From NCBI GenBank assembly GCA_000980705.1, contig LBCK01000004.1, positions 124,001 through 188,000 on the forward strand: 64,000 nt of DNA, written 5' to 3'. The stretch's first letter is position 1; every line of letters begins with the position of its first letter. Positions 24,950 to 33,515 of the stretch are shown here, one piece after another. The notes beneath the pieces are model-generated. The model did not search any database and was not told where the DNA came from. It worked only from the letters and a program-made list of their open reading frames with translations. Made by a program: the position numbers and the translations under genes. Origin of the DNA: Ruminococcus sp. UNK.MGS-30 (GTDB taxonomy: Bacteria; Bacillota; Clostridia; Oscillospirales; Ruminococcaceae).

Positions 24950-25360
24950 TTATGAACTCTCATCAACTCTCAACTTTTCGAGGACTTTGGTATGGAGACG
25001 GTAGATATTCTGTACGCTGTAGCCGAACTCCGAAGCGATTACTGCCCACGGCTTGAATTCAAGGTAACGCTTGGTAAGTAGGTCACGTGCATCACTGTCC
25101 TCCACCTGACGGATGCGGTTTTCCATGTCAGATATCAGGGCATCATACTCCGCCTGCGTTTCCTGTATCTCCTGTTCCAGTGCCATGATTTTGAATACAG
25201 TTCCTTCCATCTTGCTGTGGTCGGGAGATACCGTCTTTGGCATATCGCTGATGCCGTTGCCATTCATACCCTCAGCTCTCTGATGCAGCAGACGGATTTC
25301 ATGTATTTTCCGGTTGATGCGTTTGCGGAGTCGTTCCGCTTTGTTCCAGTATTCCTTCAT
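24950..25360 (-). CDS. DUF1492/RinA-like phage transcriptional regulator (sigma region 4-like HTH)
   Basis: 136 residues, MKEYWNKAERLRKRINRKIH. A long helical N terminus (about 1-95, coiled coil) is followed by a sigma-70 region 4-like helix-turn-helix at about 100-130 (RYLEFKPWAVIASEFGYSVQ, NIYRLHTKVLEKL). Proteins of this type activate late transcription in Firmicute phages. It is the last early gene before the packaging block. It is the best local candidate to act on the TTGCTA promoters or at the terminators before HNH, terS and terL. Coupled to the upstream gene by ATGA. Confidence 0.82.
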   Translation of the reverse strand: MKEYWNKAERLRKRINRKIHEIRLLHQRAEGMNGNGISDMPKTVSPDHSKMEGTVFKIMALEQEIQETQAEYDALISDMENRIRQVEDSDARDLLTKRYLEFKPWAVIASEFGYSVQNIYRLHTKVLEKLRVDESS

Positions 25361-25536
25361 GCTGCTTCCTCCTTCATCATAACAATCAGCTTCTCACCGT
25401 CTAAGTCGGACAGAAAGGCAAACCACTGCGACCGCAGGAAACGCTCGCATTCGCGGATCGTGCCTTCGTCTTTTTCGCTCAATGCCTGTTTGTAGTCCAG
25501 CAAAGCTCTCTCAATAATTGCCGCAGACAGCGGCAC
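25357..25536 (-). CDS. Small phage protein, unknown function
   Basis: 59 residues starting at GTG 25536 (MPLSAAIIERALLDYKQALS), then ECERFLRSQWFAFLSDLDGE and ending MMKEEAA. AAGGA lies 4 nt before the GTG. The stop overlaps the ATG of the DUF1492 gene and the start lies just after the SNF2 helicase stop, so the operon is continuous. The fold is helical. No function is recognised. Confidence 0.72.
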   Translation of the reverse strand: MPLSAAIIERALLDYKQALSEKDEGTIRECERFLRSQWFAFLSDLDGEKLIVMMKEEAA

Positions 25537-25547
25537 ATATCCTTCGC

Positions 25548-26882
25548 TTATTTTACTCTCGCTTTCACTGCACTCATCATTGCTGCTTGTGTTTTATCCT
25601 TGTTTTCCAGAACCTTCATGATATCTTCATCAATCGTTCCCACCGATACGATGTGGTGGATTACGACCGTTTCGGACTGCTGCCCCTGACGCCAGAGGCG
25701 GGCGTTGGTCTGCTGATACAGTTCCAGCGACCACGGCATCGTGTACCAGATGATGGTGCTACCGCCGGACTGCAAATTCAGTCCGTGACCTGCGGAAGAA
25801 GGCTGTATCAGTGCGATTGGTATTTTGCTTGCATTCCAGTCGGCAATGTCTGTATCGGTCTTGATCTCTCTGCACTCGAAACGCTCCATGATGCTGTCCC
25901 GTTCATGCTTGTACCAGTATGCGATCAGAACAGGTTTGCCGTTTTGTGCTTCGATCAGATCTTCCAGTGCGTCCAGCTTGTGGGAATGTATCCGCATCAC
26001 GTTGCCGCCATCGGTATAAACCGCACCGCTGGCAAGCTGTGTCAACTTTCCACACAGGACACCTGCATTTGCTGCTGTAATGGAATCTCGCACGAAGTCC
26101 AGACACATATCCTGTTCCATATCTTTGTAAATTGCTGCAGCCTTCTCATCAAGTTCCACTCTATCCGCTGTCGTTACCAGCTCCGGCATGGTCAGGTGGT
26201 CGGTGGTTTTCATGGAGATGCTGATATCAGCGATTTTGCCGTATATTTCCTTTTCCGCGCCCTTTCTCGGTGTGTAAGTGAAGCCGTTCCAGTCCGGTGT
26301 AAAATAAGCATCACGATACTGTCCGATACGCTTGCCGAGACGTTCACCCTTGTCCAGCAGACGGAACTGTGCCCACAAATCCATGAGTCCGTTGCTGCAT
26401 GGTGTTCCGGTCAGCCCTACGATGCGCTTTACGAAAGGTCGTACCTTCCGTAGTGCTTTAAATCGCTTGGACTGATGATTCTTGAAGGAACTCAGCTCGT
26501 CAATAACGACCATGTCAAAATCAAACGGCATTCCGCTGCTTTCAATGAGCCACTGCACATTCTCACGGTTGATGATGTAGAGGTCTGCCTTTTGCCGGAG
26601 TGCCGCAAGCCGCTGTTCACGGCTGCCCAGCACCAGACTGTAATTCAGCCCCTCAAGGTGATCCCACTTGGCGATCTCGGCAGCCCAGCTATTCTTGCAT
26701 ACACGAATCGGGGCGATGATCAGTACCTTGCGTACCTCAAACTTGTCAAACATGAGGTCGTTCAGCGCCGTCAAGGTGATGCTGGTCTTGCCGAGTCCGC
26801 ATTCCAGCAGGACTGCCGCCTCTGGGTGTGTTTCGATGAAGTCCACAGCGAACTTCTGATAGTCATGTGGTTTGTATTTCAT
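25548..26882 (-). CDS. SNF2-type DEAD/DEAH helicase, phage replication block
   Basis: 444 residues, MKYKPHDYQKFAVDFIETHP. Walker A is ECGLGKTS (about 27), motif II is VIDELSSFKNH (about 120, DELS rather than DEAH), and motif III is GLTGTPCSNGLMDLWAQF. The C-terminal helicase half has SSAGHGLNLQSGGSTIIWY and the arginine-finger motif QQTNARLWRQGQQ. Phages of this type carry it beside VRR-NUC, and a role in recombination or replication restart is likely. It overlaps the VRR-NUC gene by 20 bp. Confidence 0.93.
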   Translation of the reverse strand: MKYKPHDYQKFAVDFIETHPEAAVLLECGLGKTSITLTALNDLMFDKFEVRKVLIIAPIRVCKNSWAAEIAKWDHLEGLNYSLVLGSREQRLAALRQKADLYIINRENVQWLIESSGMPFDFDMVVIDELSSFKNHQSKRFKALRKVRPFVKRIVGLTGTPCSNGLMDLWAQFRLLDKGERLGKRIGQYRDAYFTPDWNGFTYTPRKGAEKEIYGKIADISISMKTTDHLTMPELVTTADRVELDEKAAAIYKDMEQDMCLDFVRDSITAANAGVLCGKLTQLASGAVYTDGGNVMRIHSHKLDALEDLIEAQNGKPVLIAYWYKHERDSIMERFECREIKTDTDIADWNASKIPIALIQPSSAGHGLNLQSGGSTIIWYTMPWSLELYQQTNARLWRQGQQSETVVIHHIVSVGTIDEDIMKVLENKDKTQAAMMSAVKARVK

Positions 26883-27144
26883 CAATGATCCCTCCAATCT
26901 GATCGGGGCTGTCCAACACAAATGCCTTGAAGCCCAGCCGCCGAAGTGTTTTGATACGAAGTCGCTGCAGCGACCGGGGCTTTTCGCCGGGTGTTTTGAC
27001 CTCCACGAAACCGATTCTGCCGAATGGCATCAATACGATGCGGTCTGGCACACCTGCTGTTCCGGGAGAGGTAAACTTCCAACAGACACCGCCTTGTACT
27101 TTTACGGCAGCGACCAGTTTTTCTTCAATTGATTTTTCTCGCAT
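26863..27144 (-). CDS. VRR-NUC domain nuclease
   Basis: 93 residues, MREKSIEEKLVAAVKVQGGV. The PD-(D/E)XK-type VRR-NUC core is clear: CWKFTSPGTAGVPDRIVLMP, GFVEVKTPGEKPRSLQR (the E-V-K catalytic dyad) and the C-terminal LDSPDQI. Stand-alone VRR-NUC proteins in phages are structure-specific or Holliday-junction nucleases. It is paired with the SNF2 helicase downstream. Confidence 0.9.
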   Translation of the reverse strand: MREKSIEEKLVAAVKVQGGVCWKFTSPGTAGVPDRIVLMPFGRIGFVEVKTPGEKPRSLQRLRIKTLRRLGFKAFVLDSPDQIGGIIDEIQTT

Positions 27145-27166
27145 AAAATCGACCTTTCTGGGAAAT

Positions 27167-27313
27167 AGTGCAGGTCGGTGAATGTCATTTCCAAACCTTT
27201 CTATAGGAAGAAAATTCTATGTTTTTTCTCGCCTGCGTAAGGTCTGTATATGAGTTTCACCGACCTGCACTTTCCCGATTTTACGTCGTTTTTGAATGAT
27301 GAAAGTGCAGGTC
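27167..27313. repeat. 16-bp inverted repeat with a third half copy, candidate replication origin
   Basis: AGTGCAGGTCGGTGAA (27167-27182) is repeated inverted at 27256-27271, and AGTGCAGGTC recurs at 27304-27313 overlapping the primase stop. The 73-nt interval is AT-rich. It sits between VRR-NUC and the primase/helicase gene. Repeats at this place fit an origin or a binding site for the primase-helicase. A structured terminator is the alternative, but no T-run follows. Confidence 0.5.
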
Positions 27314-29534
27314 AATCAAGAAATTCCAGACGAATTTGAAGCCCATAGATGGTAATTCCGCTGTTCAGCTTCTTGCGCTTATATCCTGCCTGCTCCAACG
27401 CACCGTAGAAATCGGTCGTGCTGCGGACATACTCACCATTCTCTATGCAATACTCACGATAACGCTTATACAGCTCTCCGGACTTCTCCTGATAGGACGC
27501 ATCTACATCGCAGCAATCATTGATGAATGCTCCAAGCCAGTCATTGCCGTCACGATACGCTCCGATCGCATCCAACACACATTGTGGGCGGTCTACCTTG
27601 AAATCGGCAGCGACCACCTTCATCGCACCCTCGATCAGCCACGAAAGAACCGCACCGCCTGCATTGTCAATGAGATACTGGGTATAATTCTTTTTGTCAG
27701 CCTGTCCCTGAATCTTTGCATGGAACGGGATCACGATCAGTCTACGCCATGTGCCGTCATCGGAGGCAGACACCTTTGGCAGGTGGTTGGTATACAGCAC
27801 CAGCGTGTGGCTTGGCTCAAAAGAGAACGGAGCCTTGAACTTCTTTTCTGCGAAAATGGGATCGGTCGAACAGAGCTGTTTTACCACAGAGGTATTCAAA
27901 CGCATACCTTCCTGCAGCTCGGCAGCAATAATCAGCCGCTTGCCCTTCAGCTCTGCCATTTCGGGCTTCACGTTCCGCTTGCAGTTGACGGTCAGGGCGT
28001 CAGCAGAGATATTGCCGGAATAGCTGCCCAGCACCTTGTAAATTACATTCCAGAATGTCGATTTGCCGTTGCGTCCATCACCATAAGCAATAATCATCGC
28101 CTCGGTGTATACCTTTCCAATCAGGCAAAGTCCGCAGATCATCTGGACATAGTCAATGAGACTCTGGTCGCTGCAGAAGAACACCTGCAAGGCTTCCTCC
28201 CATAACTGCCTGCCTTCCTCATTCGGCACGACCGCTGTCACTTTGGTAATCAGGTCAGCAGGATCAGTCGCTCTCCAACCGTTAATACCTTTCGTCAGAT
28301 CATAAGTGCCGCCGGGTGTATTCAGCAGCATAGGATTCCCGTCAAGCTGCTCCGGGTGCTTCAGTACCAGTGGTTTGGCGGCATCAAGGGCGTTATTCAG
28401 ACTTCGGATGTTGCGATACTTCATCACGAAATCGTGGTATATCTCCGAAAATCTGAATAGCCCATATGCAGCACCCTGCTCCGGATTCAAACTATCACGG
28501 AACTTTTTACCACCCGCTTTTGCCAGCATTCTGGGAACGCCGAGCTTTTCCAGTGCACATAAATGTTCTTCCATCTTGCTTTCCGCATCCGAAAGCTGGG
28601 CATCGGTATGTTCAATCATCGCCATGACCGCCGCCTGTTCCGATTCCTCCCAATATACACCATTGTAACGCAGGTAATTGGTAGCAACCGTGAAGGTGAT
28701 TTCCTCGCCAAAGCAGTCCACGAAAGTACGGGCTTCACCGACATCGGAAAAATCATCCGGCAGGAGAGGATTTTGTCCGAACTGGTCGGGCGGAACATAT
28801 CCGTCCTGCGAGGTAACCTTGCTGCCGAACTTGCAGGCACTGTTCCAGATGCTTTCCAATTCCGTATCATCAAGAGGAGGATTGCACTCGGCTGCTTTGT
28901 CCAGAAATTTCTGACGGGCTTCATCCGTCACACCGAAACGCTTGACCAGTCTGCCCGCAATACGGGACAGGGTGCTGTTGCGCTGCCCTTCTGGAATGCT
29001 GCGGTTCGATTTCATCAGTGTCAGCCAGTCCTCGATAGTCAGACTCCCTTCGTGCCAAACCACCTCACTTTTCGAGCCAAACAGAAAACGGGAGGCATCC
29101 AGCGCATTGCCGTCAAAGAAGGGAAGTTCCTTGTAGATACGGGCTTTGATTGCTTTGTGAAATGTTGCATCCTTGCATGGCGTTGTCGGGAAAAATACAT
29201 GGAAACGAGGGCGGGCGGATACCGAGCCTTTCGCCAGCATATGATGACGACTGTATGTGACCGCAAATGCCACATCTGTTAGCATCTCCGACAGCTTTTC
29301 GGGCGTGATCCACTCGTCCGTATCGTCGGAATGGTCGTTGTCACAGTCCATCGGCACAACATCCGAGAGCTGGAAGTTAGTGTCACTGCGGGAAAAATTA
29401 TCATACAGTGCGCATACATGATCGAAGGCGACCGCCTTCTTTAGGTCAGCTTCAGAGGTAATGACTTTCTGGTGTGGGTAGTTGGTGTTCTTCGCATTGC
29501 CGGTACAGTCGGCAGTATACAGGGTAAATTTCAT
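27312..29534 (-). CDS. PrimPol-type primase fused to D5-like SF3 helicase
   Basis: 740 residues. The N-terminal archaeo-eukaryotic primase-like part (about 50-190) has MDCDNDHSD, ARPRFHVFFP and DASRFLFGS. A helical linker follows, then D5_N (about 300-430). The SF3 ATPase has Walker A GDGRNGKST (about 485), Walker B LIIAAELQEG and the sensor VLYTNHLPKV. A winged-helix C terminus ends the chain. It is the phage replication initiator/helicase-primase and the largest early gene. It overlaps the next gene by 4 bp. Confidence 0.95.
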   Translation of the reverse strand: MKFTLYTADCTGNAKNTNYPHQKVITSEADLKKAVAFDHVCALYDNFSRSDTNFQLSDVVPMDCDNDHSDDTDEWITPEKLSEMLTDVAFAVTYSRHHMLAKGSVSARPRFHVFFPTTPCKDATFHKAIKARIYKELPFFDGNALDASRFLFGSKSEVVWHEGSLTIEDWLTLMKSNRSIPEGQRNSTLSRIAGRLVKRFGVTDEARQKFLDKAAECNPPLDDTELESIWNSACKFGSKVTSQDGYVPPDQFGQNPLLPDDFSDVGEARTFVDCFGEEITFTVATNYLRYNGVYWEESEQAAVMAMIEHTDAQLSDAESKMEEHLCALEKLGVPRMLAKAGGKKFRDSLNPEQGAAYGLFRFSEIYHDFVMKYRNIRSLNNALDAAKPLVLKHPEQLDGNPMLLNTPGGTYDLTKGINGWRATDPADLITKVTAVVPNEEGRQLWEEALQVFFCSDQSLIDYVQMICGLCLIGKVYTEAMIIAYGDGRNGKSTFWNVIYKVLGSYSGNISADALTVNCKRNVKPEMAELKGKRLIIAAELQEGMRLNTSVVKQLCSTDPIFAEKKFKAPFSFEPSHTLVLYTNHLPKVSASDDGTWRRLIVIPFHAKIQGQADKKNYTQYLIDNAGGAVLSWLIEGAMKVVAADFKVDRPQCVLDAIGAYRDGNDWLGAFINDCCDVDASYQEKSGELYKRYREYCIENGEYVRSTTDFYGALEQAGYKRKKLNSGITIYGLQIRLEFLD

Positions 29535-29959
29535 AGCTTTTCCTCCAATTCTTCCGTGAAATAACGGATTTTCATGTGTTTACGCTTCGCACGGTCAATC
29601 TCCGCCTTCATGCCTACGGAGATATTCTCACCGAACACCCAAAGCTCCACGCACTTGCTCATCAGCACCCAGTTCATAAAAATGGCTGTATCCCGTTCCT
29701 CTGGAATATCGTCGTCCATGAACTGCGTAAAATAGATGTGCGGTGCAATCGGCAGATAGTGCTTGTCTACGGCAAAGCGGCTGTATCTCTTGGCGTTCTT
29801 GATATTCCTCTCCGTATCTCCGGAGTAAGGAGAGCAGATATACACAATGGGTCGGAAGGCGGCAGCCTTGCGGACTGCCTTTTCTTCCTTTTCCAGACGG
29901 GTGAACGCCTCGTGTTCTGTAGGGCTGAAATAGCCCTCTGCGTTGTACTTATTTGCCAT
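29531..29959 (-). CDS. DUF4406/DUF7768-type protein (nucleoside deoxyribosyltransferase-like fold)
   Basis: 142 residues. The conserved region begins PIVYICSPYSGDTERNIKNA and includes HYLPIAPHIYFTQFMDDDIP, ERDTAIFMNWVLMSKCVELW and ISVGMKAEIDRA. This is a Rossmann-like family related to nucleoside 2-deoxyribosyltransferases and common in phage replication operons. A role in nucleotide salvage is plausible but unproven. It is coupled to both neighbours. Confidence 0.8.
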   Translation of the reverse strand: MANKYNAEGYFSPTEHEAFTRLEKEEKAVRKAAAFRPIVYICSPYSGDTERNIKNAKRYSRFAVDKHYLPIAPHIYFTQFMDDDIPEERDTAIFMNWVLMSKCVELWVFGENISVGMKAEIDRAKRKHMKIRYFTEELEEKL

Positions 29960-30626
29960 TGCCGTGCTCCTTTTTTATGCGTGCCGCATACCATTCCAGA
30001 TGACGCTTTCTCGTCTGAAAATCTGGAACTGACAGCAGCAGACCAATATCAGCCTTTTGCAGAACTTCAAGCATATTGATTTGCTCCTGCGTCAGATATG
30101 GGCGGATGCTGGTCTTTTTCTCAATACCATGAAGCACTCTGAACTGCTTTGCCGTCATGCCAAGTACAATACGGTTGAGCATATCGCATTCATTGCTGAA
30201 GTGATAAGGCTTCGGGTTGTCGTTGATAAGACGGATATTCTCGGTCAGCAGAGGAAATTCCTGCCTTGCCGATACAAGCGTTCTGATGAAAGACTCCATC
30301 TCGTTGAAACGGCGTATGTACAGTTCCTTGAACTGCATTGCTTTCTGACCTGTATATCCCATTGCCAGAAGCGTGAAGCCATCACGAGTCAGCAAATAAC
30401 AGTTCAGCTTTCTGCCGGTACTGTCTTTATACGATGAGGGCATAAAATTTGCCTTGCGGAATTCTTCACTGAGTCCAGATTTGGGCTCAGTAAGTTTGGC
30501 AATATCGCGCAGAACGTGCTTGTGTTGTTTTTCAAAAAACTGTGCCACATAGCGGCTGTCTACTCTGGCAGTGTCATGTTTATCGACGAACACGCCGTAA
30601 TCGTCCATAGGAATCAAACTTTTCAT
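29949..30626 (-). CDS. Rha-family antirepressor/regulator
   Basis: 225 residues, MKSLIPMDDYGVFVDKHDTA. The Rha domain (about 18-110) has VDSRYVAQFFEKQHKHVLRD, NFMPSSYKDSTGRKLNCYLL and TRDGFTLLAMGYTGQKAMQF. The C-terminal half is a helical antirepressor-type domain. Rha proteins influence the lysis-lysogeny choice and phage growth. GGAGG precedes ATG 30626. The gene overlaps the zinc protein by 4 bp. Confidence 0.9.
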   Translation of the reverse strand: MKSLIPMDDYGVFVDKHDTARVDSRYVAQFFEKQHKHVLRDIAKLTEPKSGLSEEFRKANFMPSSYKDSTGRKLNCYLLTRDGFTLLAMGYTGQKAMQFKELYIRRFNEMESFIRTLVSARQEFPLLTENIRLINDNPKPYHFSNECDMLNRIVLGMTAKQFRVLHGIEKKTSIRPYLTQEQINMLEVLQKADIGLLLSVPDFQTRKRHLEWYAARIKKEHGNGK

Positions 30627-30829
30627 TTCAGTGCCTCCATTCTTTTCTTCGAGCAGGCAGAACAGCAAACTGCCGTGCCATACATATCGCCCATGCCGTC
30701 TGCAAATACAACAGACAGGTCAACGGATACTTCCTTACCGCAGTCAGGGCAGGTGCAGAACACATTTTCATCGTTCAGTTCTACCTTGACTTCAACAGTG
30801 TCATTGATATTTTCCTTTACATAAAACAT
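30623..30829 (-). CDS. Small zinc-ribbon protein
   Basis: 68 residues, MFYVKENINDTVEVKVELND, with a CxxC (CPDCG at about 28) and a second cysteine pair (CCSAC at about 56) that can form a zinc ribbon. AGGAGG lies 8 nt before ATG 30829. The ATG of rha overlaps its stop. Function unknown. Similar mini-proteins accompany rha and polymerase genes in Clostridia phages. Confidence 0.78.
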   Translation of the reverse strand: MFYVKENINDTVEVKVELNDENVFCTCPDCGKEVSVDLSVVFADGMGDMYGTAVCCSACSKKRMEALK

Positions 30830-30895
30830 AGCAAAACCTCCTAAAGTTCTTCTCATTATACAGTCCTTAAAAATATGCTGAAAATTAGCCTGCTC

Positions 30896-32872
30896 CTAAT
30901 CTTTTTTATAAAATTCGCATTCGTACCCATCAGCCCGCAAGAGCAGCCCCTCTGCCCATTTCGGTGTACGAGCCATCTGTTCGCAGACAGCCTGCAGTGA
31001 CATTCGTCTATCAGCTTCAATAATCATTTCATCGTGGATATGCCCGACGATAAAGCAGTGAGACAATGTCTGTAGGGAATAAAACAGCAAATCACGAGCT
31101 ATACCCTGAACAATATTTTCCACGAGCTTGCCGGAGTATGTCTCCAGCCGCTGCCACTTCTTTGATGTGCCGACACCGTCATAGGTAATAGATTCACCGC
31201 CAAAACGGTTCTCTTCAATACGTGGCTTTACGTAGGCAAGCCGTCTGCCGGAGGGGAGTTCAATAAACAGAAATCCAGATTCATAGCTGAATTTGATACC
31301 GTGTGTTTCTGTCTGAGTTTTGCCGCTGACTGCCTTGATAGCCATCCTCTCCACGTCCCACCAGAGCTGTACGATGTTGGGCGATGCCTTCCGCCAATCT
31401 GTGACAATTTGCTTCAGCTCATTATCTGAAAGTCCCATAGCGTCTGCACCGAACGCCTTCATAGCACCTACGCTGCCGCCATAACCACACGATAATTCGG
31501 CACATTTACCTTTCTGCCGCAAATGTCCGTTCACGCCGTGCTTTACAACAGGAACACCGAACATCTTTGATGCCGATGCACAATAAATGTCCTCGCCATT
31601 AGCAAAAGCGTTCATTCTCCACTGTTCGCCTGCAAGCCATGCAATAACACGGGCTTCGATAGCAGAGAAGTCCGCTACGATGAATTTATAGCCTGCTTTC
31701 GGTACAAATGCTGTGCGGATAAGCTGTGAAAGTGTGTCGGGAATATCCTCATAGAGAAGTTCCAGAGCGTCCATATCGCCGGAAAGAACAAGATTTCGTG
31801 CCGATTCCAAATCGGGAATATGATTCTGCGGTAAATTTTGCAATTGTATAATCCTTCCTGCTTCCCGACCTGTACGATTTGCACCGTAGAACTGGAACAT
31901 TCCTCTTGCACGGCCATCCGAGCAGACCGCATTTCGCATTGCTGCATACTTTTTGACAGAGGATTTGGAGGTTTGCTGTCGGAGCAGCAGTACTTCACGA
32001 ATTTCCGGCGAAACTTTATCTATCAGTTCCTGCACTTCCTTTTTGCCGAGTGATTCTATTTCTACGCCGTGCGATTTCAGCCAACCTTTCATTTGCTGCA
32101 CGGAGTTTGGATTTTCAAGTCCTGTCAATTCGCACAGCTTTTCAGTAAGATGCTGTTTTGCACAATCGCCGATACGAATTGCATTACGGACAAGCGGCAA
32201 ATCAAGCTGAATGCCGCGGTCGTTGATTTCTTGGTCAAGGTGGTATTCCTTCCATACGAAATAAGGAACAGGGAAACGGCTTATTTTCCTCTCGATTCCT
32301 ATTTCCGTCTCCACGTCACGCTTGTTGTATGCTTTGAAAACCGCCCACTTATCAGGAGCATCGGACGGAACATGAAACAGCGGTTTATCGCCGTCATAGG
32401 CATAGGGGACACAAAAATACTTGATGAGAGCTTTGCCCTCTGTCATCTTCTGCTGTTCGAGTTTCAGGACCGAGCCGACTCCTGCCAGCGTCAGCGGCAA
32501 TCCAAGGTAAGCGGACGCTGCCATAGAGCAGTGCCAAGAATCAGGACTAAGATAATTGCCGACAGAATCCTGTGGAATGCTGTAACTGTGGAAAATATCG
32601 GGATAATTGCGTTTCAGCCAGACCGACAGGCATACGCGCTCAAAAGAAGCGTTGAAGCTGTGCTTTGTGACAGAATCGTCCGTCAAGGCATGAAGAATAT
32701 CATCGGGGAGCGACTCACCGCTGGCAAGGTCAATGACCTTCACCGGAGCATCGTCTACGGAATAGGCAAACAGCAGAATATCAAAATAAGGAGAATCGGC
32801 ATAGCGGTATACGCCTGTTTTGGTAATGTCTGCGTCGCTGCGAGTTTCCAAGTCAATCATCAATTTATGCAT
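30896..32872 (-). CDS. Phage family-A DNA polymerase
   Basis: 658 residues, MHKLMIDLETRSDADITKTG. The 3'-5' exonuclease domain (about 1-190) has LMIDLETRS, HSFNASFERVCLS and YNKRDVETEI. The polymerase domain has motif A ADFSAIEARVIAWLAGE (about 410), motif B KHGVNGHLRQKGKCAELSCG and motif C VGHIHDEMIIEAD (about 600). It replicates the phage genome together with the PrimPol-helicase. The start is ATG 32872. The ribosome site is weak (TGGAG). Confidence 0.95.
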   Translation of the reverse strand: MHKLMIDLETRSDADITKTGVYRYADSPYFDILLFAYSVDDAPVKVIDLASGESLPDDILHALTDDSVTKHSFNASFERVCLSVWLKRNYPDIFHSYSIPQDSVGNYLSPDSWHCSMAASAYLGLPLTLAGVGSVLKLEQQKMTEGKALIKYFCVPYAYDGDKPLFHVPSDAPDKWAVFKAYNKRDVETEIGIERKISRFPVPYFVWKEYHLDQEINDRGIQLDLPLVRNAIRIGDCAKQHLTEKLCELTGLENPNSVQQMKGWLKSHGVEIESLGKKEVQELIDKVSPEIREVLLLRQQTSKSSVKKYAAMRNAVCSDGRARGMFQFYGANRTGREAGRIIQLQNLPQNHIPDLESARNLVLSGDMDALELLYEDIPDTLSQLIRTAFVPKAGYKFIVADFSAIEARVIAWLAGEQWRMNAFANGEDIYCASASKMFGVPVVKHGVNGHLRQKGKCAELSCGYGGSVGAMKAFGADAMGLSDNELKQIVTDWRKASPNIVQLWWDVERMAIKAVSGKTQTETHGIKFSYESGFLFIELPSGRRLAYVKPRIEENRFGGESITYDGVGTSKKWQRLETYSGKLVENIVQGIARDLLFYSLQTLSHCFIVGHIHDEMIIEADRRMSLQAVCEQMARTPKWAEGLLLRADGYECEFYKKD

Positions 32873-32938
32873 ATTATCAACTCCAAATTTCCCACCCACG
32901 GTTCACACCGCAAACGCCCACCCGTCTGTATCAGTTAA

Positions 32939-33502
32939 TTATGAAAGAAAATCATCGTCGTCATCGTCTGCAAAATCGTCCTCTGCACGGGATTTACCGC
33001 CCAGCGGCTCTCCGTCACGGAGCTTCTGGAGATTGTTCAAACCGCAGGCAATTCCACGGTTGCCATTGGTATTGAATGCGTAGAAATTAATGCTTGCACG
33101 ACCGTAGATACCGCTGTAAAGTTCGCTGGTATCGAGAATCGGCTGGCAGTCGGCATCTACGACACCGGGCTTTGTTGCGCTGTTTGCGTTGATGAAGTAG
33201 CTGTCTGCGTAAGCCGGGTCGTCCGGTCTTTCTTCATCGCCGTCACGAAGAGGCGTTTTGAGCATCTTAAGTGCGGGAACAGACTTGCCGTTTCCCTTGA
33301 GTTTGGACTGTCCCTCGTCATAAGCAGCCTTGATTGCCGCTTTGCATTTCTCCACCGTTACGGTATCGCTTTTCGGAATGATAAGAGATACGCTGTACTT
33401 CGGAGTGCCGCCGTTGATGCTCTTCGGCTCGTTTACGATGAGATAGCTGAAGCGAGTATTTTTGCCCGTGACCACCTTTGTCGGATTCATGATCTTTGCC
33501 AT
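32939..33502 (-). CDS. DUF2815, single-stranded DNA-binding protein
   Basis: 187 residues, MAKIMNPTKVVTGKNTRFSY. DUF2815 text is clear (YSVSLIIPKSDTVTVEKCKA, GIYGRASINFYAFNTNGNRG, IACGLNNLQKLRDGEPLGG). The chain ends in an acidic tail (DDFADDDDDDFL), the hallmark of phage SSBs that recruit partners. The family is the Enc34-type OB-fold SSB. AAAGGAG precedes the ATG. It sits between the Cas4-like nuclease and the polymerase. Confidence 0.9.
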   Translation of the reverse strand: MAKIMNPTKVVTGKNTRFSYLIVNEPKSINGGTPKYSVSLIIPKSDTVTVEKCKAAIKAAYDEGQSKLKGNGKSVPALKMLKTPLRDGDEERPDDPAYADSYFINANSATKPGVVDADCQPILDTSELYSGIYGRASINFYAFNTNGNRGIACGLNNLQKLRDGEPLGGKSRAEDDFADDDDDDFLS

Positions 33503-33515
33503 AATAAAAACTCCT

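Noticed and set aside
32069..32938. 289-codon plus-strand frame opposite the DNA polymerase
   Set aside because: Shadow of the polymerase gene. The polymerase motifs on the minus strand are complete.
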